Below, in pieces: positions 55,063 to 63,854 of a DNA stretch of 64,000 bases (the first letter of the stretch is position 1; the number at the start of each line of letters is the position of its first letter). Source of the stretch: Stenotrophomonas maltophilia (GTDB lineage Bacteria > Pseudomonadota > Gammaproteobacteria > Xanthomonadales > Xanthomonadaceae); assembly GCF_006970445.1 (NCBI RefSeq), contig NZ_CP033877.1, positions 2,860,750 through 2,924,749 on the forward strand. The letters are read 5' to 3'. The notes below the pieces were generated by a model that had not been told where the DNA came from, searched no databases, and saw only the letters and a program-made list of their open reading frames with translations. The translations under genes were made by a program, and so were the position numbers.

Positions 55063-55128
55063 CGGGACATACTCCTCACGGTGCGGGAGGCCCAGCCTAG
55101 CCGCCGGGCCTGTGCACGCCGGTGAAGA

Positions 55129-57072
55129 TCAGCCGCCCACAACGCCTGCGCGCGCCTGCCGCCAATGCGCCTGCCAGGCCTGGAACATCAGCACGTTCCA
55201 CAGATGGGTATGCCACTTGCGCTGCCCTCCCAGGAACTGCTGCCACAACGGCTGCACCGCCGCCGCCGACAGCACGCCCTCACGCTCCAGCCGCGCCGGC
55301 TGCAGCAGGTCCTCGGCCCAGGGCCGCAGGTCGCCCTTCAGCCAGTCACTGACCGGTGCGCCGAAACCGCGCTTGGGACGGTGCACCATCGAATGCGGCA
55401 CGTAACGGCCCAGCACGCGCTTGAGCAGCACCTTGCTGGTCGTCTCACTGCGCTTGAAGCCCAGCGGCAGCGACCAGGCGAACTCGGCCACGCGCCAGTC
55501 CAGCAGTGGTGCGCGCGCCTCCAGGCTGACTGCCATCGAGGTGCGGTCGACCTTGCACAACAGGTCATCCGGCAGGTAGCTCACGAAATCGGCCAGCATC
55601 ATCGCGTCGGCCGGGGTCCCCGCGCCGTGCAGCGGATCGGCCAGGTCGTAGAAGCTGCCGGCGGCCTGCGCGCCGGGCACCGCCGCGGCCGGGTCGCGCC
55701 AGCGCGAGATACGGTTGCGGTAGACGTCGCCGATGCCACGCGCACCGGTCTCGGCCAGCAGCGCGGCCAGGCCGCCGGTCCGCGAGGCCTCACCCTGCTG
55801 CTGCGAGCGTGCGCCCATCCAGCGCCGCAGCGGCCCCGGCACGCGGCCGAGCATCTGCCAGTTGCGCAGCGCGCGTACATACCGGGTATAGCCGAAGAAC
55901 AGCTCATCGCCACCGTCGCCAGACAGCGCCACGGTCACGCCCTGCCGCGCCAGCCGGGCGACCAGCGCGGTGGGCACCTGCGAAGCGTCGGCAAAAGGCT
56001 CATCGAACATCGCCGGCAACTGCGGCACCACCGCCAGTGCGTCGGCGCCGCTGACGTACAACTCGGTGTGATCACAGCCCAGGTGAGCAGCCAGCTCCCG
56101 GGCCAGCGGCGCTTCGTCATGTCCCGAATCGGTGAAGCCGATGCTGAAGCTGTGCACCGGTTGCCCGCTCTGGGCCTGCATCAGCGCCGCCACCAGTGAC
56201 GAATCGGTGCCGCCGGACAGGAATACGCCGACCGGCACGTCGGCCACCATGCGCAGCGCCACCGCGTCGCGCAGCAGCGTGTCCAACTGTTCCTCCGCCT
56301 CCTCGATGCGGCCCTGGAACGGGGCGGCCAACGCCGCCTGCATGCGTGCACGCGCATCCCAGTACGGGCGCTGTGCCTGTTCCGGGCGATGCGCGGATGC
56401 ACCGGCAGCGACGGCCGCCGCGTCCAGGCGCAGCACCCGGCCCGGCATCAGCTTGTAGCAGCGCTGGTGGATGCTGTGCGGCGCCGGGATGTAATCCAGC
56501 CGCAGCAGCAAGGTGAGCGCATCACGGTCGATGTCGTTGTCGAACGCCGGGTGTTGCCAGAGCGCCTTCAGTTCCGAACCGAACACCAGCGTGTCGCCGG
56601 CCCAGCCGTAGTACAGCGGCTTCTTGCCGACGCGGTCGCGCGCCAGCCACAGGCAGCGCTCCTGGCGGTCCCACAGCGCGATGGCGAACATGCCGTTGCA
56701 ACGCTGCAGGGTATCTTCCACGCCCCACTGCAGGATCGCTGCCAGCAGCACTTCGGTGTCGGAATGGCCGCGGAAGGCATGCCCCAGCAGCTCCAGCGCC
56801 TCGCGCAGGGCGGCGAAGTTGTAGACCTCGCCGTTGTAGGCCATCACGTAGCGGCCGTCGGCCGAGGCCATCGGCTGGTGGCCCAACGGGGACAGGTCGA
56901 GGATGCTCAGGCGCCGATGCGCCAGCGCGATGCCTGCCTCGGCATCGACCCAGCTACCGCCATCATCCGGCCCGCGATGGTGCAGCGCCTGGCCCATGGC
57001 CAGGGCCTGCGCCTGCAGCGCCTCGGCCGACGCCAGCGGCGCCGGCAACAACATTCCCGCCAATCCACACAT
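55129..57072 (-). CDS. asnB: Asparagine synthetase (glutamine-hydrolysing), AsnB family
   Basis: 647 residues, longer than E. coli AsnB (554) and like those found in polysaccharide or secondary-metabolite loci. N-terminal nucleophile Cys2 (MCGLAGM), glutaminase domain with HHRGPDDGGSW and MAYNGEVYNF; synthetase PP-loop FLSGGTDSSLVA; SIGFTDSGHDEAPLAREL; LSGDGGDELFFGY. Both active sites are intact, so it should amidate Asp or another carboxylate. The ATG lies 3 bases after the E1 stop, so the two are strictly coupled. Pairing with a keto-acid dehydrogenase E1 suggests a specialised pathway. Confidence 0.92.
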   Translation of the reverse strand: MCGLAGMLLPAPLASAEALQAQALAMGQALHHRGPDDGGSWVDAEAGIALAHRRLSILDLSPLGHQPMASADGRYVMAYNGEVYNFAALREALELLGHAFRGHSDTEVLLAAILQWGVEDTLQRCNGMFAIALWDRQERCLWLARDRVGKKPLYYGWAGDTLVFGSELKALWQHPAFDNDIDRDALTLLLRLDYIPAPHSIHQRCYKLMPGRVLRLDAAAVAAGASAHRPEQAQRPYWDARARMQAALAAPFQGRIEEAEEQLDTLLRDAVALRMVADVPVGVFLSGGTDSSLVAALMQAQSGQPVHSFSIGFTDSGHDEAPLARELAAHLGCDHTELYVSGADALAVVPQLPAMFDEPFADASQVPTALVARLARQGVTVALSGDGGDELFFGYTRYVRALRNWQMLGRVPGPLRRWMGARSQQQGEASRTGGLAALLAETGARGIGDVYRNRISRWRDPAAAVPGAQAAGSFYDLADPLHGAGTPADAMMLADFVSYLPDDLLCKVDRTSMAVSLEARAPLLDWRVAEFAWSLPLGFKRSETTSKVLLKRVLGRYVPHSMVHRPKRGFGAPVSDWLKGDLRPWAEDLLQPARLEREGVLSAAAVQPLWQQFLGGQRKWHTHLWNVLMFQAWQAHWRQARAGVVGG

Positions 57073-57075
57073 GCA

Positions 57076-59355
57076 TCAGGGTTCCTGCGCCAGGTCGAGG
57101 GCGGCGCCAACCACCGCATTGTCGCTTGGAAGCCCGAACATTGCTGCCCCCGCCAGTGGCGTATACGTATCGGCACCACAGACCCGGCGCAATGGCAGAT
57201 GGCCGAACCCGGCCTCGACCAGCGCGGTGACCACCCCCTCACCCACCCCGCCACTGTGACGCCCTTCGTCCAGCACCAGCACCCGCCGTGCGCTGGCCGC
57301 CTGGCCGGCGATGAAGCCGGCATCCAGCGGTACCAGCCAGCGCAGGTCGACCACCCGCACCTGCCAGCCCAGCTGCTGCTCGATCGCCCGCGCCGCGCGC
57401 AATGCCATCGGCACGCCGTTGCCATAGGTGAAGATCACCAGGTCGCCGGCGTCCGGCGCATAGACCCGGCCCTCGCCCGGCACCAGCGCCTGGCCCTGTG
57501 CCGGGTAGTCGAACAGCCACTGGCCATCACCCGCTTCATGCAGGTCCTTGCTCATGTACAGCGCGATCGGCTCCAGGAACACCGCCACGCGCCCATCCAC
57601 CCGCGCCAGTGCGGCCAGCGTGCGCAGCATCATCACCGCGTCGTCGCCGCGCGACGGGCAGCCCACCACCAGGCCCGGGATGTCGCGCAGCGCGGTGATC
57701 GAATTGTCATTGTGGAAGTGGCCACCGAAGCCCTTCTGGTAGCCCAGTCCGGCCACCCGCACCAGCATCGGGTTGCGGAACTGGTCGTTGGAGAAGAACT
57801 GCAGCGAACACGCTTCGCCGCGCACCTGATCGATGGCGTTGTGCAGATACGCCAGGTACTGGATCTCCGGAATAGGCAACATGCCCAGGTTGGCCAGGCC
57901 CTGCGCCATCCCCAGGATCATGGTCTCATCCAGCAGGGTGTTGAACACCCGGCGTGGGCCGAAACGGCGCAGCAGATCCTTGCTGACGGTGTAGACACCG
58001 CCCTTCTGTGCCACGTCCTCACCGAACAGCAGGCTCTGCGGATACTTCGCCAGCAGTTCCTGCAGGCCGTGGTTGATCTGGATCGCCAGGTGGCGTGGCG
58101 CCTGCCGCTCGGGCAGGGTCTCCGCACCGCCATACAGCGCTTCGCGCGTCCCGGCGGGCACCTCGCGCCGCGCTTCGGCCTGCACCGCGGCCGGCGTGTA
58201 CGGCGCAAGCGGCGCCACCACCTCCTGCAGCGACTGCAACTTCGGCCGCGCTTCGGCATCGACGGCGGCGGCCATGCAGCGCGCGCGCATCGTTTCGTAG
58301 GCGACCTCGATCGCCGCCGCATCCATCCAACCCGATTCCATCGCGATCTGCGCCGAGCGCAGCAGCGGATCCTGCGCCTCGGCCGCGCACAGTTCCGGCA
58401 ACGCGCGCCATTCCACCTCGAAGTCGGTGCCGGCGTGGCCCATCAGGCGCGTGGTGCGCAGATGCAGGAAGGTTGGTCGCCGCGTGCGCCGGCAGTGATC
58501 CACCGCGGCCTGCACCTGGGCGTGTCCGGTGGCCAGGTCGAGGCCATCGGCAAAGAAATAGTCCAGCCCCGGCTGGCGGCTGAATCGTTCGGCGATCCAG
58601 CCGTCCGGCGTCTTCACCGAGATGCCCAGGCCATTGTCCTCGCAGACGAACAGGACCGGTGCCGGCAGCTTCTGGTAAGCCGACCACATCGCGGTGTTGA
58701 ACGCGGTCTGTGCCGTGGCATGGTTGGCCGAGGCATCACCGAACGAGCACAGCACGATGCTGTCGGCCGGAATGGGAAGCGCGTGGCCCAGCCGCTTGCC
58801 ACTCTCGATGGCCAGCGCGGTGCCCAGCGCCTTCGGCAGATGCGATGCGATGGTCGAGGTCTGCGGCAGCACCCATAGCGGTTTGCTGCCCCACACCTTG
58901 TGGCGCCCCCCACTGGCCGGATCATCGGCGCTGGCCGCGAATGACAGCGCAGCATCGCGCAGCGGGTCGATCCCCGGCACCTGGCGCGAGCGCTCGGCCA
59001 TGAAGGCGCCGGAGCGATAGTGCAGGAACGCCGGGTCGGTATGCCGGCTGGCCCGCGCCAGCAGCGCGTTGCCTTCGTGGCCGGACGAACCGATGGTGTA
59101 GAAGACCTTGTTCTGCACGCGCAGTACGCGCGCCATCAGGTCCAGCTGACGGCTGGCCAGCTGCGAATCGAACAGTTCACCGAAGGCCGCTGCGCTGAGC
59201 GTGCTGCCCGGCAGGATCGGTGCATCCTGCGCGGGACGTGTGCGCGGCGTGCCGCGCCAGCCACGCACCGCGTCGAGGAAATTGGCGTCGCACACTTCGG
59301 CGCGGTTGAGCACGCGCATGCGCGCAGGAATCGGATCTGGAACCACAGCAAACAT
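57076..59355 (-). CDS. Fused alpha-beta thiamine-dependent keto-acid dehydrogenase E1
   Basis: 759 residues. The N-terminal half (about 20-390) is E1-alpha-like, with the TPP motif at GDASANHATAQTAFN and CEDNGLGISV. The C-terminal half (about 420-759) is E1-beta-like: LLFGEDVAQKGGVYTVSKDL, with the Glu that activates TPP, then GVGEGVVTALVEAGF. Most organisms encode these as two proteins. No E2 or E3 gene is near; lpdA is 11 kb away. Start at 59355 with GGAGGG upstream. It may supply acyl groups to an unlinked E2, or act as a stand-alone decarboxylase or carboligase; the latter is speculative. Confidence 0.88.
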   Translation of the reverse strand: MFAVVPDPIPARMRVLNRAEVCDANFLDAVRGWRGTPRTRPAQDAPILPGSTLSAAAFGELFDSQLASRQLDLMARVLRVQNKVFYTIGSSGHEGNALLARASRHTDPAFLHYRSGAFMAERSRQVPGIDPLRDAALSFAASADDPASGGRHKVWGSKPLWVLPQTSTIASHLPKALGTALAIESGKRLGHALPIPADSIVLCSFGDASANHATAQTAFNTAMWSAYQKLPAPVLFVCEDNGLGISVKTPDGWIAERFSRQPGLDYFFADGLDLATGHAQVQAAVDHCRRTRRPTFLHLRTTRLMGHAGTDFEVEWRALPELCAAEAQDPLLRSAQIAMESGWMDAAAIEVAYETMRARCMAAAVDAEARPKLQSLQEVVAPLAPYTPAAVQAEARREVPAGTREALYGGAETLPERQAPRHLAIQINHGLQELLAKYPQSLLFGEDVAQKGGVYTVSKDLLRRFGPRRVFNTLLDETMILGMAQGLANLGMLPIPEIQYLAYLHNAIDQVRGEACSLQFFSNDQFRNPMLVRVAGLGYQKGFGGHFHNDNSITALRDIPGLVVGCPSRGDDAVMMLRTLAALARVDGRVAVFLEPIALYMSKDLHEAGDGQWLFDYPAQGQALVPGEGRVYAPDAGDLVIFTYGNGVPMALRAARAIEQQLGWQVRVVDLRWLVPLDAGFIAGQAASARRVLVLDEGRHSGGVGEGVVTALVEAGFGHLPLRRVCGADTYTPLAGAAMFGLPSDNAVVGAALDLAQEP

Positions 59356-59418
59356 CGAACACCCTCCGTGTCGTTGTTGCGTTCCGCCGGGCGTTGGCCC
59401 GGCGCTACCCTGTGGGCA

Positions 59419-60075
59419 TCAGGCGGCCTCGAAACGCGCGCGTACTTCGGCGGTCACCGCCGGCATCGCCAGGAACCGCGGTTGCCCGCGCACGCGCTGC
59501 AGCCAGGCGCGCACCTCCGGGAACGGCTCCAGGCTGATGCCACCCTCGCCCGCCACATCGGTATAGGCAAACAGCGCGATATCGGCGATGCCGTACCCGC
59601 TGCCGGTGAACCACTGTGCCTGGCGCAGGTGCTGCTCCATCACCGCCAGCGCAGTGGCAGCGCGTTCGTGCAGGCGTGGCAGTTCGGCGCGGCGCGGTGA
59701 ATCGGTTGCGGTCCAGCCGCGGATGAAGCGCGCTACCGCCACGCATGGCTCGTGCGTGTACTGCTCGAAGAACATCCAGCTCAGTGCCTGCGCACGCTCC
59801 CAACCATCGGTGGGCAGGTAGGGCGTGCCTTCGGCCAACCAGAACAGGATCGCGTTGGATTCAGTCAGCACACGGCCATCGTCGCGGACGATCAGCGGCA
59901 CCTTGGCATTGGGGTTGAGCGCGAGGAACTCGGCGGTGTGGGTCTGGCCATGGGCACTGTCCACTTCCACCCAGCGGTAGCGGCTGCCGAGCTGCTCCAG
60001 CAGCAGGCGGACCTTGTGGCAATTGCCGGACACCGACATGCCGTGCACCGTCAACGGGACGCGCTCTTCCACCAT
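59419..60075 (-). CDS. Glutathione S-transferase family protein
   Basis: 218 residues from the ATG at 60075 (GGGAG upstream); the longer frame to 60546 is in the next gene's antisense. N-terminal domain: LTVHGMSVSGNCHKVRLLLEQLG with a Ser/Cys near the catalytic position, and LNPNAKVPLIVRDDGRVLTESNAILFWLAE. C-terminal helical domain with GYGIADIALFAYTDVAGEGG. Unlike the GST at 47514 it lacks the beta-class Cys10 pattern. 63 bases before the E1 gene on the same strand, so it could share its transcript. Confidence 0.88.
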   Translation of the reverse strand: MVEERVPLTVHGMSVSGNCHKVRLLLEQLGSRYRWVEVDSAHGQTHTAEFLALNPNAKVPLIVRDDGRVLTESNAILFWLAEGTPYLPTDGWERAQALSWMFFEQYTHEPCVAVARFIRGWTATDSPRRAELPRLHERAATALAVMEQHLRQAQWFTGSGYGIADIALFAYTDVAGEGGISLEPFPEVRAWLQRVRGQPRFLAMPAVTAEVRARFEAA

Positions 60076-60168
60076 TGCCTGCTCCCTCGGATCCGGCCGG
60101 CGGCCGGCTGCGTGCAGTCTGGCAAGCGCGCCGGTGAATGCCAAGCGCGGGTGCAGCATGGCAACGCG

Positions 60169-60241
60169 GTCGTGCCGGCCGCTGGCCGGCAATCGCACGA
60201 ATCCTGCTGCAACGAGGTTGCCGGCCAGCAGCCGGCACGAC
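60169..60241. repeat. Inverted SMAG-type pair
   Basis: GTCGTGCCGGCCGCTGGCCG... (60169-60193) and its mirror ending CCGGCACGAC (60217-60241), bounded by GTCG and CGAC instead of GTAG/CTAC. Lies between the GST and GNAT genes. Confidence 0.7.
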
Positions 60242-60251
60242 CGGGCAACAC

Positions 60252-60794
60252 TCAGCGCGCGCGTTGCCGCCATTGCTCGCGCGACTGGCCCCAGATCTGC
60301 ATGGGCTTGTCGTTGTATGGCGCTGGCAATTCCCCCATGCGCAGCAGGGTGCTGCCAAGCTTGCGTGCCACGGCCCGCGAGTTGTCGTTGTTCTCGGCGA
60401 TGGTGTGGATCACCTCGTCCCAGCCCAGCGTATCGAACGCCCAATCGATTGCAGCGACCGCGGCTTCCGGTGCATAGCCCCGGCCCCAGCTGGCATGGCG
60501 GATGCCCCAGCCCACTTCGGTACCTGGCCAGTCCTGCGGCTGCCACGGGCCCATCCGCCCGATCCAGTCGCCGCTGGATTTCTCGATCACGCTGAACATC
60601 GAGAAGCCGAACAACTGCCAGGCACCGGCCAGGCTGCAGAAACCGCGCCAGGCCACCGACGGCGGCTGCACGCCGCCGAGGGTGCGCATCGTTTCCTCAT
60701 CGGCGCAGAACGCGAGATACGGTTCGTAATCCTCGCGCATCAGCGGTCGCAGGATCAGGCGCTCGGTTTCGATGTGCAGGTCGAAGATGCTCAT
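60252..60794 (-). CDS. GNAT N-acetyltransferase, RimJ/RimL type
   Basis: 180 residues. IETERLILRPLMREDYEPYL at the N-terminus; GTEVGWGIRHASWGRGYAPEAA is the acetyl-CoA binding motif (RGYAPEA); HTIAENNDNSRAVARKLG precedes the last strand. Such enzymes acetylate protein N-termini, aminoglycosides or small amines; the target is unknown. Single gene. Confidence 0.9.
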   Translation of the reverse strand: MSIFDLHIETERLILRPLMREDYEPYLAFCADEETMRTLGGVQPPSVAWRGFCSLAGAWQLFGFSMFSVIEKSSGDWIGRMGPWQPQDWPGTEVGWGIRHASWGRGYAPEAAVAAIDWAFDTLGWDEVIHTIAENNDNSRAVARKLGSTLLRMGELPAPYNDKPMQIWGQSREQWRQRAR

Positions 60795-60872
60795 GCCGAC
60801 TCCATGTCGAAGGGAGCGTACATGATGGTGGATTCCCTGCCTGCGTGGATGAATATCGCCGGCGGCAATGAA

Positions 60873-60896
60873 ACGGGCCGGAATGAGCCGGCCCGT
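60873..60896 (-). terminator. Terminator of the glycine-zipper gene
   Basis: ACGGGCCGG pairs with CCGGCCCGT around 6 bases (60873-60881/60888-60896); on the minus strand TTCATT follows. Confidence 0.68.
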
Positions 60897-60920
60897 AGGG
60901 TACCGCGCGTTTCGCCTGGA

Positions 60921-61766
60921 TTACTGGCGCGTGGCCGCAGCAGTAGCGCCGGCGGCAGCGGTCTGCGTGACCAGCTGGCCATCGACCACCGGCAGGCGAT
61001 CGCTGGCCGGCTTGTTGTCCATGCGAACGGTCTTCTCTGCACCGTCGTAGCGGTAGGTCACGTTGTAACCCTTGACCACATCGGTATTGCCCATGGCGAT
61101 GCGGTTACCCGGCTTGCTGGCCATGCGCATGCTGCCGGTGGTGCCATCCTCGTTGCGGTAGGTCACGTTGTAGCCAGTGACACGGCTCGACTCGGAGGTG
61201 GCGGTCTCGGTGTGGCACTGGCGCTCAGTACGGTTGACCACGCGGCCACCCACATGGCGCTTGTCGATCTGGTTGCCGATGAAGCCACCGGCCACCGCGC
61301 CGGCCGCAGTGGCCGCCTTCTTGCCATTGCCGCCGCCAACCTGGTTGCCGAGCAGGCCGCCGACCACGGCACCGACCACAGTGCCGCCGACGTTGCCATC
61401 ACGCTCCGGCAGGCGTTCCTGCACCGTCACGTCCTGGCAGACCTCATGCGGGGTCTGGGTGGTGGAGGTCTCGCGCACCGGGTCAGTGCCGATCACGGTG
61501 GCGTACGCCTTCTGCTTTTCGGTGATCGGGTCGACCTTCAGCACATCGGCGTACTCCAGACCGCGCGGTGCGGACGGGTCGAGCTTGTCACCTCGAGCGC
61601 CATCGTCGGTGGCGCTGCCATCGACCAGGCGCGACTCGCCATTGGGGGTTGCGGCGCTGATGGAATCGGGCGACTTGTCGCCACTCTTCATGAAGGCGGC
61701 GGTGGCGATGCCACCGACCAGCAGCGCGCCCGCTGCGACCAGGACAGTTGTAGTTGTGCTTTTCAT
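60921..61766 (-). CDS. Glycine-zipper envelope protein (17-kDa antigen-like)
   Basis: 281 residues from the ATG at 61766 (AAGGAG upstream). An N-terminal hydrophobic segment (STTTTVLVAAGALLVGGIATAAFM) acts as signal or anchor. A glycine zipper lies in the middle (about 125-170: GNVGGTVVGAVVGGLLGNQVG, ATAAGAVAGGFIGNQIDKRH), the hallmark of Rickettsia 17-kDa surface antigen and related SlyB proteins. Two copies of a YNVTYR-type segment follow (GYNVTYRNEDGTTGSMRM, GYNVTYRYDGAEKTVRM). It is probably an inner- or outer-membrane stress-related protein. No operon partner. Confidence 0.85.
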   Translation of the reverse strand: MKSTTTTVLVAAGALLVGGIATAAFMKSGDKSPDSISAATPNGESRLVDGSATDDGARGDKLDPSAPRGLEYADVLKVDPITEKQKAYATVIGTDPVRETSTTQTPHEVCQDVTVQERLPERDGNVGGTVVGAVVGGLLGNQVGGGNGKKAATAAGAVAGGFIGNQIDKRHVGGRVVNRTERQCHTETATSESSRVTGYNVTYRNEDGTTGSMRMASKPGNRIAMGNTDVVKGYNVTYRYDGAEKTVRMDNKPASDRLPVVDGQLVTQTAAAGATAAATRQ

Positions 61767-61929
61767 GACCTGCTCCTTGCGGACCATCCGCAACGTTCTC
61801 GGGTCAGATTGCAGCATGCGCTGCCTGAACGGAATCTCCACATTTCCTGCTCATTCCGATAACCCATTCAGCATCGGGAAATGCTGGGCCCATGGTAGCG
61901 TTTGCATATTCCCCACGAGGATTCCCGCC

Positions 61930-62145
61930 ATGGCCAACCCGATGCTGCTGCCGGTACTGCAATGGGCGCGCCGGCTGCGCTACCCCACCCTGTTCAAGCT
62001 CACCGCCGGCCTGTTCGCGCTGACGCTGTTCATCCCGGACCCGATCCCGTTCGTCGATGAGCTGGTGCTGGGCTTCGGCACGCTGCTGCTGGCCAACTGG
62101 AAGAGCCGCAACGCCACCACGCCCCCGCCGCTGGAGCAGCGTTGA
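61930..62145 (+). CDS. Small membrane protein (DUF6116-like)
   Basis: 71 residues from the ATG at 61930. One or two membrane passes: LPVLQWARRLRYPTLFKLTA and LFALTLFIPDPIPFVDELVLG, then FGTLLLANWKSR. Its pattern with IPDPIPFVDE recurs in Xanthomonadaceae small proteins. Its stop overlaps the TTG start of the TatD gene (TTGA), so they are coupled. Confidence 0.75.
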   Translation: MANPMLLPVLQWARRLRYPTLFKLTAGLFALTLFIPDPIPFVDELVLGFGTLLLANWKSRNATTPPPLEQR

Positions 62146-62915
62146 GCCTGCTGGTCGACAGTCACTGCCATCTCGACGCGAGCGGGTTCGACCCTGACCG
62201 CGCCGCCGTGATCGAGCGGGCGCAGGCTGCGGGGGTGCGCCAGCAGGTGGTGCCTGCGGTGACCGCTGCCAGCTGGCCGAAGCTGCGCGAGGTCTGCCAG
62301 CAGGCACCGGGGCTGTACCCGGCCTACGGCCTGCACCCGATGTTCCTGGCCGAGCACCACCCGGGGCACCTGCCGCTGCTGCGCGAGTGGATCGAGCGCG
62401 AACGCCCGTGCGCGATTGGCGAATGCGGCCTGGACTTCTTCGTCGAAGGACTGGATGCCGAGGCCCAGCAGGCGTATTTCATCGGCCAGCTGGAACTGGC
62501 CCGTGAATTCGACCTGCCGGTCATCGTGCACGCGCGACGCGCGGTGGACGCAGTGGTCGCCGCCATCCGTCGCGTCGGCGGCCTGCGCGGCGTGGTGCAC
62601 AGCTTTTCCGGCAGCCCCGAACAGGCCGCGCAACTGCACAGGCAGGGCTTCCTGCTGGGTCTTGGCGGCCCGCTGACCTACGAACGGGCGCAGCGCCTGC
62701 AGCGGCTGGTGCGCGAGATGCCGCTGGAACAGCTGCTGCTGGAAACCGACGCACCGGACCAGCCCGACGCCGGCATCCGCGGCCAGCGCAACGAACCGGC
62801 GCGACTGGCGACCATTGCCCGCCACGTGGCCGCGCTGCGCGGGATGGAGCTGGAGGCGGTGGCTCAGGCCACGACGGAGAATGCGCGGCGGCTGTTCGCG
62901 CTGCCGGCAATGTAA
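62142..62915 (+). CDS. TatD-family metal-dependent hydrolase (YjjV-like)
   Basis: 257 residues, TTG start at 62142. Metal ligands: His8 and His10 in VDSHCHLDASGF, Glu in IGECGLDFF, His in VIVHARRA, His in VVHSFSG and Asp in ETDAPDQP. TatD proteins are DNases or D-aminoacyl-tRNA deacylases. Here the enzyme is cytosolic and follows the small membrane protein without a gap. Confidence 0.92.
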   Translation: MSLLVDSHCHLDASGFDPDRAAVIERAQAAGVRQQVVPAVTAASWPKLREVCQQAPGLYPAYGLHPMFLAEHHPGHLPLLREWIERERPCAIGECGLDFFVEGLDAEAQQAYFIGQLELAREFDLPVIVHARRAVDAVVAAIRRVGGLRGVVHSFSGSPEQAAQLHRQGFLLGLGGPLTYERAQRLQRLVREMPLEQLLLETDAPDQPDAGIRGQRNEPARLATIARHVAALRGMELEAVAQATTENARRLFALPAM

Positions 62916-62922
62916 CGGGCAG

Positions 62923-62943
62923 GTGCCGGCCGCTGGCCGGCAC
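62923..62943. repeat. SMAG-type palindrome
   Basis: GTGCCGGCC-GCT-GGCCGGCAC, between the convergent TatD and tcdA genes. Confidence 0.65.
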
Positions 62944-62949
62944 GATCCA

Positions 62950-63774
62950 TCACACCTCGCTGGCCTCTACCGCTTCGGCCTTCACCTTTTTCGGCTCCAG
63001 CAGCATTTCCAGCGCCTTGCCCACCGCCGCGAAGGCGAACGCGCCGGTGATGTGGGTGGCAGCGCCCAGGCCAGCGCCGCAATCCAGCTTCAATGCCGCA
63101 TCGGCGCCGAGGTTCGGGCGGAGGCCACAGACACTGCCGTCGGCCTGGGGGTACTTCACGTTCTCCAGCGAATACACCGCCGGCACGCCGAAATAGCGCT
63201 TGGCGTTCTTCGGGAAATTGAACTCGCTGCGCAGCTTCTTGCGGATCAGCGCCAGCATGGCGTCATGCTCGGTGCGCGAGACATCGCGGATACGCACCAG
63301 GGTTGGATCGGTACGGCCACCGGCAGCGCCGACGGTCAGCAACGGCAGCTTGCGGCGGCGGCACCAGGCGATCGTCTCGACCTTGACCCGGAAGCTGTCG
63401 CAGGCATCGATCACCAGATCGAATCCACGGTCCAGCAGCTCAGCCATGTTGGACATCGTCAGGAATGCCTGCACGGCATCGACCTCGATCCCCGGGTTGA
63501 TCGCACGGCAACGCTCGGCCATCGCCTCGGCCTTGTTGCGCCCGTAATTGCCTTCCATCGCCGGCAGCTGCCGGTTGGTGTTGGACACGCAGATATCGTC
63601 GGCATCGATCAGGGTCAGGTGACCGACGGCCGATCGGGCCAGCGCCTCCACCACCCACGAGCCGACGCCGCCCATGCCGACCACTGCCACGCGGCTGCCC
63701 TGCAGGCGCTCGAGAGCACCCACGCCATACAGCCGTTCGATGCCGGCGAAGCGTTGTTTGACCTGTTCGTTCAT
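62950..63774 (-). CDS. tcdA: tRNA threonylcarbamoyladenosine dehydratase TcdA (CsdL)
   Basis: E1-like enzyme that cyclises t6A37 to ct6A with ATP, 274 residues. Nucleotide-binding GMGGVGSW at 33-40; NTNRQLPAMEGNYGRNKAEA; IDACDSFRVKVETIAW; GAAGGRTDPTLVRIRDVS. C-terminal Gly-Ala-rich helix and a short charged tail (EPKKVKAEAVEASEV). csdA/csdE, its sulphur-transfer partners in E. coli, are not visible here. Confidence 0.95.
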   Translation of the reverse strand: MNEQVKQRFAGIERLYGVGALERLQGSRVAVVGMGGVGSWVVEALARSAVGHLTLIDADDICVSNTNRQLPAMEGNYGRNKAEAMAERCRAINPGIEVDAVQAFLTMSNMAELLDRGFDLVIDACDSFRVKVETIAWCRRRKLPLLTVGAAGGRTDPTLVRIRDVSRTEHDAMLALIRKKLRSEFNFPKNAKRYFGVPAVYSLENVKYPQADGSVCGLRPNLGADAALKLDCGAGLGAATHITGAFAFAAVGKALEMLLEPKKVKAEAVEASEV

Positions 63775-63854
63775 CGGGCTATTTTAACGTGCAGGTGCCG
63801 GCGCCCGCAGTACGCCGGCATCGAACCCACCGTTGCACGCCCGGAGAGCCCGCC

